Assembly (NCBI GenBank): GCA_964035545.1
Contig: OZ037772.1
Coordinates: forward strand, 8,080,889-8,144,888
Length of the DNA: 64,000 bases
Direction: 5' to 3'
Source of the DNA: Bugula neritina
Lineage: Eukaryota > Bryozoa > Gymnolaemata > Cheilostomatida > Bugulidae
The notes beneath the pieces are model-generated. The model was given only the letters and a program-made list of their open reading frames with translations, was not told where the DNA came from and did not search any database. Of this stretch, positions 22,261 to 34,975 are shown one piece after another (position 1 is the stretch's first letter; the number at the start of each line of letters is the position of its first letter). The position numbers and the translations under genes were made by a program.

Positions 22261-24711
22261 TCAGACTAACTCTAAGGTAATGGACGTAAAAGTAGTTACT
22301 CATTAATTATTAATTACATATATCGATATACTTACAGTCAATGTCATTTTAAATCTTAGATCAATCCGGTATAGCTATATCAGTATATGTAAATCATGTA
22401 ATAGTAATGGGACTAATTGTGGAAACTGCTCAAGGGCTTTTAGAATAAAATTTTATGATTCTCAATGCTAGTTGACTGTGACTCTGCTCGCTAAAGGTTA
22501 GCGGACGTTAACGCTATTTAAACTGTATGACGGAGCGTAGAAGACTGGGTGCCCGTTTTTTAACTCAAACAAGTTAATGCAGGAAAATGAAGCTAGAAAA
22601 TGACGTTGTGTGCGCCAAAAGTTCTAAGTTCGGCACCGATTAAAATTTAATGTATTTAATGTATTCTTCTATTTAAATTTCTACGCGAAAGTAGCTTAAA
22701 ACAGTACCGAGTTAGAGGTGAATGAGTACAGTACTTGAGGGCTTCAAGTTTGAAGTGAACTATTTAGAGTCGAGTCAACAATGCCTATACAAGTACTGTA
22801 TTCGATCAACTCCAACTCAGTGCTTGTTCTAGCGATATTCTGTCTACTTGATGAATTTGCTTAAAATATGGTTGCATTCATTGAAATATTATAACTAGTT
22901 TTAATTTCAAGGATGCGCCCAACTAATACTATTCTGCACTGTAGTATACTTTAAAAGTATAACCACACTTTTGACTCGCGAGTGGAGAAAACGAAATTAA
23001 AATGCGTTTAAACAGACTAAATATTTTATTTCATTCCAATTTATTTCATTTCAATGAAATTAATTTACTCAAACACTTGTAATTGTTTAAGTCTCATGAC
23101 CGTGACAGCCCTTGACTTTATGGTCGGACTTCCTAAAATCCATCTTTTCCTAACATGACCCAGCGTGATCTTTAACCCTGGAAAGATCCACAACCAACGA
23201 TGGTATTCAAACACTGCACTGCACTAGTAGCCCCAAATTTTGTGCTGCATCTAGTCATTCCCTCGTCGCTCTGATCTTGGAGAACAAATGAGAAGTGACA
23301 AAATACATCATACTGTGATCAGAGTAATTCGCTGGTAGTAGCAGTAGTACCTGTACTACTACTAGTAAACCTTGTAGCAGTTGTCATACTCACCCATATT
23401 GGTACTCATACTTTCATACTCGTAACACTCATAGTCATACTGACATTTATAGTGATACTGAAGAGTAAGTATAACACTTAGTAAGTAACTTACAGTTTGA
23501 GTTACTCTTACTCTTAGTCTTACTCTTACTCTTAGACTAAGACAAGTTAAAGTTTACGCTTACAGTTACACTTTGACAGTGATTCACTAAAACTTTTTGT
23601 GAATTACTGTCAGAGTTTTACATTTACTTTTAGTAAAAGTAAATGTAAAACTAAATCTAATAGTAATACTAATTGTACAAAATAATAGTAATACTACTAC
23701 TAGTAGTAATTAGCAGCACTCGCACTCATAGTCATAGTGATAGTTATACTCATACTCATGGTGATACTGATTGTCATACTCATACTAAGAGTAAGTAACA
23801 ACCATTAACCACACTGATAGTGATACTTATACTTATGGTTGTACTTAACTTATAGTTATAGTATTAGTTATACTAATAATAATAGTGATACTAATTAGCA
23901 ACACTCGCGCCCACACTGATACTAATACTGATCTGCAACTGTTCAACTCACAACTAATTAGTATTGCCATACTAATTTAGAAATAATAACACTCACACTG
24001 ATCAATAAACATTGAAGATTTGATATTCATATTAAGTTCAAATTGAACAAGGTAAAGAATTGCGTACATGTTTAACTTTATGTTATGGAAATTGCAAGCA
24101 GTAGAACTGAGTCTGATGTGTATCTGACTATCAGTTATTGTTCAGCCAATTATCATTATGCTTTACATTTAACATAAAACACTGCTTAGGCATAATCATT
24201 ACTTATATTTTATATAAGTTTGCTGTTGTTTTACCACAACTCTTTTAGTTTTACTGCTCTGATTGTTTCGGAAATATGCCTGCTATTTAACCGTGACAGT
24301 TTTTCTGCCATTATAACTACAGTATTACTATTTCAACAATTATTAAAATAACAGTAGCTGCTCCGTATATAATTGGGGTAAATGGTTTAAATAGTAGATA
24401 TATTTTGGAAATTTTATGTCTAAATATTAGCCGATGTGTAGTAACTCAATCAGTGATGGGTCAAAACATGTTATCATCAAACTGAATAAAAGTTAAACAG
24501 AGTTTTTGCCATCAATTGTGTGTTAGATAGTCAAATCAGTGTGCTTTGCTTCAATTTATAGTTTTTTATTTGGAAGGTATACTTACTGTAAATACAGTTG
24601 ACTTTATAATTATCGGAATTAGTGTGAAAATCAATTAAAAATGATCAAGCATGATGTAAATTATGCGCTGATGATGTCATGCTGTAGATTATTTACCCGA
24701 TGTAGAGCATC
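22261..24711. other. Spacer upstream of ZER1, no gene seen
   Basis: Contains a GAGTTGG foldback copy (22705-22835), a second ACT/AGT-rich tract (23330-23990) with a hairpin at about 23565-23650, and AT-rich sequence before the ZER1 ATG. Confidence 0.5.
22705..22835. mobile_element. Foldback element, GAGTTGG family, best copy
   Basis: Left arm CCGAGTTAGAGGTGAATGAG TACAGTACTTGAG is inverted as GTACTGTATTCGATCAACTC CAACTCAGTGCTTG. About 130 bp, no coding capacity. Relatives are at about 768, 2270, 3606, 3788 and 37643. Confidence 0.8.
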
Positions 24712-27700
24712 ATGGTCGACAATGCGGCACAGAATGGCCTCTCTACTGTAGAGAAATTATCTGTTCTCTGCCAGGATGCCATAGCTTTAGATCTTGCTGG
24801 TACTATAGCCTTAGATATTGGCAAGCAAAATCTTCTTCAGCTACGAAATCATTTCTGCTTGACAAGAGAAATTTCTGAAGGTATGCCCTTCCATTCATAC
24901 AAATTTTTATAATGTATATAGTACGGTACTTCTAATTGGACTGTTAATCTTATAAAAAATTTGAGTCTTCTACGTTGATTTAAATTTGTTTTTAATCATC
25001 AGCATAAAGTAGATATATATATATATATACATTTATTTTGTCAAGAAATTGAGTTTAAAATGACAAATAATTATATACCACATTTTAAATACATTCAGTT
25101 TTAACATTTTTTATGCGTAAGCTAACCATATTTTAAGGAATTTTTGTATTACAGACATATTGTTTTAGCTCTAAATAAAATAGTCACTGTTTTGTATACG
25201 CTTGTAAATAACTTAATGTCGGGCAAAGTCTTGTAATCAGCAGAGTATGTTCGATTACTGTCATACGATTTAACTAAATTAAATTCTGCTGTTAAAAGAT
25301 GAATATCAAAGCATTTCTCACCATCAGCATGTTTCAGATGTATACCTACACCGAAAGTTGTATTGCTTTACTAACATACATTTTAGATATTATCTTCACC
25401 TTCATCAAAGAAGGCCTTGTTCTGTCTGATAGAGTTATTCACCTGTTCAGAGACTCTAGTAAAGCTAAGATCTCTGCCATAAATCTTAGTAACTCCCGCA
25501 TCACCAACTGGAGCTTACAATGGCTGGCCCAGCAACGTCTCTATGCAATCGGTAATAGCGGACTTCTCATTCTTTTGCTAATTAAATAACAAAATTAGCT
25601 TTGTTCTTGGCAATTAATGTTTTTGATAAAACTAATACCGTAAACAGGGTTTTAGTTTATTTCACGATTTAAAAATGAAAGCTTTATTTATCACGCATCA
25701 CTGACACTACAGTGGACACCTTTGCTACTTGTGATTTCAATTTTCGCATGCGAAAATACGCACCGTGTGGCCCTAGGCTTAGTGCCCAGTGTTTCATTGA
25801 ATAGCTGACAATAGTGCTGATCTTTATAATTTAGATCTTTCTGGATGCACGGAGTTGTCTGCCCAGGCTGTGCAAATATTTTTAGGTCGAATGGCTCCAC
25901 ACCTGAAGGTTAGTTAGTATCATCTTTTACACTGTACATCATTCCGATGTCTTTATATGTTTAATTAGTATATATAATCTTGTTTGCCACTTTCTGCGTC
26001 TGATGTTTTAGTTTCTGCGAATGGGTAGCTTGGCTAGCCTCTTGTTCCAAGATCTGCCAGTGCCCGACAATGCGGGTGGGGATAATGGTGACCTCTCTTG
26101 GTCTTGCTCAGGTATAGTCTAACTCTTTTAAATCTGTTTGTACCTGCCACATGTTTTAACTAATAGTTCATGTCTTCTATAGATATACTTCTATAATTTG
26201 TAGACCAAGATCTTAATTCTCTGTCGGGTGATCACTTGACCAGACCCTCAGATATATGTCAAGGTCGTGTATTGCTCAATGCCAGCAACCTCCGGATACT
26301 GTCTCTCCATAGACTTAAGATTGAGCAGAGCAGTAGACTGTTTAGTGATATTCTACCCTTTTTGGCGGGTGTACAGGTACGACCTTCACATTGCCGCGGT
26401 CAAGTCTCATGTAGCCTTATTGGGTCATTTTACTTTACTTACAGCAGAAAATTAGGACAACAAAGTAAATATGGCTCAAAAATAATAGAAAGTTTCTAGT
26501 TAGGGTATTTTCATGCGTTGATTTCAAATATTTATAGGAAAATTTAAAAATTACCTGATTATTTGGATTTTTTGCCAGCTCTTCAATAATTTGCGGCAAA
26601 AAACAACCTAAAGTGATTTTATTGATTAAACTGACTCATTTGTAGCACCTTGATCTGAGCGAGTGCGTGCTGCCAGTAGAAAAAGGAAGTGATGTCACTG
26701 ACCTTTCCCCGCTGACAGCCTTACGTCAGCTGACCTCTCTAGTCCTCTACGATGCTCTACCTGCCAGGTTTGACTTGGCCAAGTACGAGCCGATCCTGTC
26801 TCGTCTCACCAGTCTCCAGCACCTGGACGTCTCCTGTCTCGTGACTCAGGGCCACTACCCCAGTATCTCTTCTCAGACCACAGCTTTCCTGTCACTTCTC
26901 TCCTCTCTCCCATCTCTCTCCTCTCTAGACATCTCTGGCACTCATCTGGCCCGCCATCTGCAGACGCCTCGGAGCTCAATGAGCAGCCAGGACGGTGACA
27001 GGTTAGTAGTTCATGACCTTGAACTCTCTACATGACCTTGAACTTTCTATGTGACCTTGAACACTTCACAATATAATCTTCTTGCTTTTAATATATTGAT
27101 TTTTATATTACATTGATGTCTCTGCAATGATGTCTTCTTTATATTACATTGACTTCTCTACAATGATGTCTTGTTTATGCTACTTTGTTGCCATTTTACT
27201 CTGCATCTTAAGCTTAAAGCGATTCCGTGTGTTTAGAAGATATGTAGATGCTTCCTCCGGGCTCTCTGGCCGGCATTTCAAATTTCTTGGACTGTGGGAA
27301 TGCGTCGGAGATCCTTGTAGACGGACTGACCTGCCCGCTGATGTGGTATGAGTCATACGATAGAATTCACGACTTTTCACACTTTTTCAACTAGTTTATG
27401 TTTAATCCGTTTGTAATTATTTTAACTCTTAATTTATATGAAAAAGTGTTTTTATGCTAAATATGTGCATATATATACATGCATATATATGCAGTATATG
27501 TATCTGCAGTATATATACATATTGTATATATACATATTGTATATATACATATTGTATATATATATATATAGGTTGCCAAACAGCTGTCTGCTGTTGCTAG
27601 GTTACTTTTTACTGTTGCTAGGTAACAGGTGATGCTAACATGACTCAGATATATAACTCGCTGCAAGTGTATAAGAAGAGAGAAAACGTGTGCAATGATT

Positions 27701-30700
27701 GCCTGAGTAACTTGTATCACGAGTTGAGGGACGGGTGGAGAGGCACCCCTCTCGAGCATACCAGAATTCTGGAGATCATCTGTGAGGTGATGAGAAGCAA
27801 CAAACACAACATTGACAGACAGATATCGGGCAGGTAAGACCTAAGGCTAGGACACGTCTTGCGTTTCTTGCCGTCTGATGTATTGATGTGGGAGTTATTA
27901 CACCGTGTGTTGTAGTGCTGCCATGTTCCACCTGATAAAGTGTGATGCCAACAAAGTGACCCTGCACAGGTACGCCAGCAAACGTCTGCTAAGACAAGCC
28001 ACTCGCACTCTCTACGACGCCATGAACACGCACTCGGCAAAAAAGGCCGTGAGTACAATTGATTGATTGATTGACTGATTAATTTATTAGATATCACAGA
28101 CATGAAAACACTTTGTAAAATTCAGTGTAAATACTGGCTATGATAAGTAGAAATGAACAAAATTGGCAAAAGAAGTCAGAGCTCTGTTGGATTATTTAAA
28201 ATAAAAGATCATTCAAAGTTATTACAAGATGTCACAGGAAGCTATCTCTGCCCCATGCTCCTTTATATTTAGAGGTTCTGTTTCTTTCAGAGAGGCATTG
28301 ACTCAGAAACTCATTGATTAAATGCTCATCATCTACTACAATGTGTAACACGCTTGTTCTCATTTGTAATAAAGTAATACTGTTGAATTATGGCTTAATG
28401 AAAGAAATAACTGCTATTATTTGGTGCTTGTTATACTAAGTTTCCTGGTTCAATTTTTATTGTTAAATTTTGTCTTTTATACCTACTTTATTCTCTTGCA
28501 GATGCTACGGAATGGATTATTAACATTCTGTCATTTTGACCTGCCTTCTGATATTGTGAGTTGAATGTTATTATTATTCCATGGGCTTACTAAGTAATGT
28601 TGAAATTAAATAACTGGTGTTGAGTTGCATTTAGGAGTTGTGTGTCACTGCGTGTGGTCACATAGTCCTGCTATTGCAGATGAACATCTACTCTGAGATG
28701 GTCAAACTGCTGCTCAACATAATCAGGCAAAGTGATTTCGCACACGACGAGTTCCTACAAAGGATTTCCCTTTACCTTCTCAATAACCTAGTGAGGAGTG
28801 TAGACAACTCCGATAAGCTGCAAGTTGGAAATCAAGGAGCCGTCAGGGTATGTTACATATCACAGTATAGTATATGTTACTCTATAGTATATGTTACTCT
28901 ATAGTACATGTTACTCTATAGTATATGTTACTCTATAGTATATGTTACTCTATAGTATATGTTACTCTATAGTATATGTTACTCTATAGTATATGTTACT
29001 CTATAGTACATGTTACTCTATAGTATATGTTACTCTATAGTATACGTTACTCTATAGTATATGTTACTCTATAGTACATGTTACTCTATAGTATATGTTA
29101 CTCTATAGTACATGTTACTCTATAGTATATATTACTCTATAGTATACGTTACTCTATAGTATACGTTACTCTATAGTATACGTTACTCTATAGTATATGT
29201 TACTCTATAGTATATGTTACTCTATAGTATACGTTACTCTATAGTATATGTTACTCTATAGTACATGTTACTCTATAGTATATGTTACTCTATAGTACAT
29301 GTTACTCTATAGTACATGTTACTCTATAGTATACGTTACTCTATAGTATACGTTACTCTATAGTATATATTACTCTATAGTATATGTTACAGTATAGTAT
29401 ATGTTACAGTATAGTATATGTTACTCTATAGTATACGTTACTCTATAGTATATATTACTCTATAGTATATGTTACAGTATAGTATATGTTACAGTATAGT
29501 ATATGTTACTCTATAGTATATGTTACTCTATAGTATACGTTACTCTATAGTATACGTTACTCTATAGTATATATTACTCTATAGTATATGTTACAGTATA
29601 GTATATGTTACAGTATAGTATACGTTACTCTATAGTATATGTTACAGTATAGTATATGTTACTCTATAGTACATGTTACTCTATAGTAAGTTACTAAATT
29701 AAGTTCATATGAGTTTATAGTTGCTATTACTACGAAAACCCTTGATGGAAAAGGTTTTTATAAATTGGGCTAAAAATTATTTTCTGTCGTGGCAAGGCAG
29801 CAATCATGACTGGATGCCCTTCCTAACATTACCAATGGCCTCTACTGGGGTTTAAACCCATGAGCTCGTGTTTGCTAAGTCAGCGCTTTAGCCCCTAAAC
29901 CATGGCTACTTTCTAGATTAAGTTATTAAAGGGTTTCACATATTACTGGGGAATAAGTTTAATACTGTCAATCTCTATTGTTTTATTCTGAAATACTAGA
30001 TTTTAATATGCAGACAATGTTGTGGTTGATTAAAGCTAAACTAAGTTTCGATGAAACTGACGAGATACTAGAAATGGCGTGGAGCACGCTCTGGAATATA
30101 ACAGGTACATCTAACTATAACCACACCAGACTTACGCTAATTGTATAATCTTACTCAAAGTTTTACTAACGTGTCCATATCCTGTTTTAGACGAGACAGA
30201 AGACAACTGTGAGCGATTTCTGACCGGTGAGAATGAGGAGGCGGGTCTAAACCTCTTCATTCGATGTTATGAGAAGTTTTATTTGAACGGCAGCGATCAT
30301 AATAGACAGAATAGAGAGGCACTCCTCCGTAACATGATGGGACTACTGGTGAGTAACACACCTGTTTATACCTGCCAGTCTTATAGCACACCTGCTTATA
30401 CCTGTCAGTCTCACAATATGCTTGTTTATTGCAGTCAGCCTTACCATCTTCTCACCCTGTGTTGATTCTCAAGCCTCTCTGGTGATGAATAGTCACAAAC
30501 ATAGCTGACATCTAAGTTATTTACTGACACTTGCTGTTGGTATTCTATGCTACAGAATGACACCTGTCATTCACTGTAAGCACCTGACACCACGTGTCAC
30601 ATTTAATTGTATTGCTGTATGTTTCCAGGGGAATGTGTCAGAAGTGCCTAGACTGAGAGTTCGATTCCTCAAGCCCATGTATCTCAATCTTTTCAGGTTT

Positions 30701-33309
30701 GTGTCTACAAACTCTCCTAAAGCTTTTTCTCAATTTAATACTACTATGCTAATTATTGTTTATGTGCAAATAATCTAAAGCAATAATAAAAATTTGTACT
30801 GGTGATTTTATCAAGTAAATGTTTGCCCGTAGGGATACGTCTTGTAATAAGATTTTTCTTGTTGTCATAGGGAAATAGGCGTGGCTTGTAAAACCTTTCA
30901 GTATTCTACGGTTCCTTTTGTTCTTGTTATAAAGAGAGTCAAACCACATTGAATATATTGCTCTTACATTTCATAGAAATATTGGTTTATTCATAGCTCA
31001 GCTAGCAGTTGCAGCCACCTCTGTATTACTGTGTGATGCTGTGGTACTTGGGCTAGCATCAAGTAAATTGCATTAAAGCCTTTGATTTTTTAATCTAGAT
31101 AGTGTTTATAGGTGGGTTTCAAGGAGTCAATGGTCATGTTTATGGTTACTGCAATTGGGAATTCTTATTATTTTGCTTTATGACTCTTTTTATTCCAGGA
31201 GTCTTCTGGAGTCTACATGTGACGGCATTGAAGTCAGCTATCACGCTGCCGGTATATTATGTCACATCCTGTCAGACGGCAGCAACGAGGCTGTGTGGCG
31301 TCACTGCTCTGAATCTCATGGCAGTTCGGCTTCTTTCACTGAAGATGGGAATTTGAGCTTAGTGACCTCAGGTAACTGCCGAGTTTGTTTTTGTTGAATT
31401 TAGGATGTAGATATTAAATACTGTACATGTGTTACAATGATTAACGTACGGTAGGTGTAACAGAATAGGTTCTAATGTTGAATATATAGTAGTTCCTTGT
31501 AGTTATGAATAATATGATTGTAATTTGGAGTTGTGTATCTACTTTATTGAGAAAATAATTCTTGTTTTGGTGCATTATCCTGTTTCATGTTTTTTTACCC
31601 ACAATTCTTAAAGTTTAGTTTTTTGCTCTCTGCTCCATTTTGAAAGTATAAAATACTACTCATTCTCAGAAATAACTTCATCTAAGTCTAGACCGTTGAA
31701 TGAGTTCAATGGTCTAGACATCAAAGTGCAATGTATTAAAAGCAAAAGGACAATTATATCTACTGATCATTTGAAACGAGTTAGGGAAGCTAGCAAGAAA
31801 CTGGAAGCTAATTTGATTACAACAGTTTTAGTTCACAGGTAGAAGACCAGCTAAATGCTTGCGTTTAGAAGTAGTAGTAGTTAAATTGAGATAGCCTAAG
31901 TTATTAAATTTTGGTTTGAGGCACGGGTTAAAATTCTTGCTAGAACATAACTTCTTATGCTACGTTTCTGATCTAGAACACAGGTTTTTCTCAATTTTTC
32001 CATTACTGCACCTACCTCAATGTATAAAGGTGGTGCAATTGGTTTGAAAGTTGAAATCAACATGACTAGTACCAACACCCTAATAAGGCAGTATTTTTTC
32101 AAAAACAAATAAAACGATTTGCTTTATATTTCATTCTTTAGAACATTTCTCTTCACTCAATGTTTGTCAGCATATAGCAGTTTTTCCTTTCTGCTGATTA
32201 AGCCAATTTCCTGTTAGAAAATCATAGCATCAAGTTATGTATTTGGTAGGACGTTAATTGAGCACATTGCTTACATTTGAGCCTCATTTTAGAATCATCT
32301 TGTCAAAGTGGCATATCAATTGCCAAGGAAAGAGTTCTCAGTTCCTTAGTAGAAGCAATCAACAGATGGGACCTCAACTCACAGCGTAGCATCAACTATA
32401 GGCAAGTGTAAATACCTAATATTCAGGGATCTCCATTTCTATTGTCTTGTAGCTTTAATTTTATGTTATTGTTGCCCTTTGCTGGGTCAGGATCACATGC
32501 GTCTATCAGGGTTGGGGTAGTTGTAATTAGTTGTAATTAAATACATTTTCTCAAGTAATTGAATGTAATTTGTAATTGATGTATAAAAATGTAATTGTAA
32601 TTAATTACATTCATATGTATTTGACCTCAACTCTATAGTCTATACTCTCTAGTCTATACTCTATAGTCTATGCTCTATAGTCTATACTCTATAATCTATA
32701 CTCTATAGTCTATACTCTATAGTCTATACTCTATAGTCTATACTCTATAGTCTATGCTCTATAGTTTATACTCTATAGTCTATACTCTATACTATATAGC
32801 ATTGTATTCTGCAGATCATTTAAGCCAATCCTAGCGCTGTTAGAATGTGATCATACAGTGGAAGTTCGCCATTGGGCTGTTTGGGCACTTTGCAATCTGA
32901 CCACAGTCTACCGTAAGTGTAATCTACACAAATATAATCTATAGTAGTGTTGTAGCTCTTATCTGCAGAATATAATAGGGGTTATCTATAGCATTTATTA
33001 GGTGTTATCTACAGATTATAATAGTTAATAACTACAGAACATATTAGGGATCATCTACAGAGTATAGTAGCTATTGTTGAATACTTTAGATGTTATCTGC
33101 AGGTCACACTCTAGCATCCTATGATTCTTGTAGCTGACAAGTACTGTCAACTGTTACACGAAGAGGGAGGAATTCAAATCCTACAGAATATGCTTACAGA
33201 GTCTGAAAGGATGAACTCGCATATAATCAAACTTGTCGAACTTATTTTGGCGAATGTTCGAAAGGTTTTTGGCCACGATCATCACAACATGGAGGTCGGC
33301 CAGCTTTAG
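24712..33309 (+). CDS. ZER1: Protein zer-1 homolog (ZYG11/ZER1 family, CUL2 substrate receptor)
   Basis: Substrate receptor of Cullin-2/Elongin B-C ubiquitin ligases; the family recognises N-terminal glycine degrons. Exons: 24712-24880, 25387-25551, 25835-25908, 26012-26111, 26204-26376, 26646-27001, 27237-27345, 27622-27833, 27916-28048, 28502-28555, 28680-28847, 30014-30104, 30191-30348, 30629-30696, 31199-31371, 32293-32401, 32815-32912, 33134-33309. They total 2586 nt in phase (861 aa), longer than vertebrate ZER1 (about 766 from memory). An N-terminal helix (LSVLCQDAIAL) sits where the VHL box lies. Leucine-rich repeats follow (LSGCTELSAQ, HLDLSEC, LDISGTHL), then ARM-like repeats with diagnostic strings STLWNITDETEDNC, LLGNVSEV, CDGIEVSYHAAGILCHIL and YPDKYCQLLHEEGG. 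These match ZER1 better than ZYG11B. Intron 16 has a GC donor. Intron 11 is mostly a 17-bp tandem array. An AATAAA at 33765 is a plausible polyadenylation signal. Confidence 0.94.
28075..28195. repeat. Interspersed repeat, family E, in ZER1 intron 9
   Basis: ATATCACAGACATGAAAACA and TCAGTGTAAATACTGGCTAT match the copy at 10508-10640, same orientation. Confidence 0.75.
28850..29690. repeat. Tandem repeat, 17-bp unit, about 49 copies, ZER1 intron 11
   Basis: Unit GTATATGTTACTCTATA with variants GTACATG, GTATACG and ACAGTATA. It starts directly after the exon 11 donor and fills most of the intron. Confidence 0.96.
29716..29912 (-). mobile_element. tRNA-derived SINE in ZER1 intron 11, reverse copy
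   Basis: GAAAACCCTTGATGGAAAAGG, ATCATGACTGGATGCCCTTC, ACCAATGGCCTCTACTGGGG and TAGCCCCTAAACCATGGCTA match the family in reverse. Confidence 0.85.
31875..32020 (-). repeat. Interspersed repeat, family F, reverse copy in ZER1 intron 15
   Basis: TTGAGATAGCCTAAGTTATT and AGAACACAGGTTTTTCTCAA mirror the family F copies at 16395 and 19670. Confidence 0.7.
32636..32800. repeat. Tandem repeat, 14-bp unit, about 12 copies, ZER1 intron 16
   Basis: AGTCTATACTCTAT units, related in wording to the 17-bp array of intron 11. It ends about 15 bp before the exon 17 acceptor. Confidence 0.93.
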
Positions 33310-34975
33310 CAGTGCTTTTTATTGTTGTTACGGTCTCTTTCTGTGATTGGCTAGAGTGGACTATGCACCGTATGCTATGATTGGCCTAAATCTAAAGTTG
33401 TATATTATGCGTGCGAATCTGGCCAGTTGTGGTACTCCATTGCATTTTAATACTAAGTTTACAGTCTTCGCTAATTTACTAACTGTGATTAGTTTATCGG
33501 TGCAATGCTAGTTAGTCTTTAGTATTATTTAAGTTTCATATTTGCATTGCTACATGCTAGTTGTTCTTATTGGCTACTCAACTTTAATTGTTATTTTATT
33601 GGTTGTTGGTTGAAAAACCTGGATTGTTAGTAAATTAAATTACTGCTCATTAAGGACTTGTTAAAATTTTTTATATGTACCCAGTACACCAGTGTGCCTC
33701 ATACTTGAAACATTTTTTTTATCCTTATTTTATTTTATTTAAATCTTTACACTATAACTTATTAAATAAAATTATATATTTAATATATACGGAAAACAAA
33801 CTTCATGACATTTAAATCAATTAGAAGTTTCAATCATTCTGTAAAATATACTCTCAAAAATCTAGTAAAAAATATCTGACTCAACGTTGAAAAATAAAGA
33901 ATTCAGTTTTCAAGTCACGCTGGTTGTTGCTTTCGCATTACTTGACTGTCTGTCACAAATTGAAATTGCAATGCCACTTCCACAATAGCAGGCATGTGAC
34001 TTTACATCCAGGGTTGTAATCAACGTCACATGACCTATTAAATGTGACGCAATGTTTGGTATAGATGACACAATGCTAGGATGCATCTTATCATAATTTT
34101 ATGCTTCGGTTTGCTTCTGATGCGTCATTAACAGCAAAACTTGTCAAGAAAATGATTTTGATTGGCTGGTTAAATAAAAAGAAGATTGGGCTTGTTTATC
34201 GATAAATAAGAACCGTTCAGAAACAGTTTGAGATTAGAACGTCCAGATAAAGAATATTATGACTAGTGATGTATGTACAGTACGTTATAGTAAAGTTTAT
34301 AGCCCAGTTGGCTGTTATCAGATGGCTGATTGGCTCAATAAATAAACACAACTGCTGATTGGTGTAAAGGGTGTAAGGAGTCATCTGATTGGTCTATTTA
34401 GAGCAAACAACACACGTCAGCTCCCTAGCATCTATATATGGCGGGCAGTGTTGCAGGCCTCCACTATTCTTACAGTAACCTGAGACAGGATAGAGTTCTG
34501 CTCCAGCAGGTGTTGACTTTGTGCCTGCCAGAAAACAAAGCAAAACTGAGAATTAGTAAATTGACTGACACTATCTTTCCCTGTTGGCATTTTAAGCTTC
34601 AGCCGGAATTGTATTTTATAATTTGTGTGTCTTCACCATCAGCAGAGTTTTTAAAAACTCAATTCTAGAAATTGTAAAATGTTTGCATGTATTAACAAGC
34701 ACTCTGGTGATTGTGTACAATTGATCTAGTGACATGAGCTTACTAATATGGTGCTTCCATACAAGTGCTGCTTTTAAAATACCAACAGAATAGTAGTTGA
34801 GAAAAGCACGGCAATGGAAAATTAGAAAAAGCCTGTGTTCTAAATCAGAAATGTCCTGAAAAAATTGCTTGTTTTATGAGACTTCCGACTGGCGTCCCAA
34901 ACGGAAGCTCATAAAGGTTATTAAAAAAGTTGGGTTATATTGAAATTTACTCATTGCTGTATTTAAAAGTAGTAT
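33310..34975. other. Convergent spacer after ZER1, no gene seen
   Basis: ZER1 3' UTR with AATAAA at 33765-33770, several GATTGGCT/ATTGGT phrases (34310-34400) and part of a family F repeat (34795-34865). Confidence 0.55.

Noticed and set aside
28850-29690. CRISPR-like regular repeats
   Set aside because: No spacers: head-to-tail 17-bp units inside a eukaryotic intron.
32000-33309. ZYG11B rather than ZER1 identity
   Set aside because: The ARM-like strings (CDGIEVSYHAAGILCHIL, NITDETEDNC, NYRSFKPIL) fit ZER1 more closely than ZYG11B.
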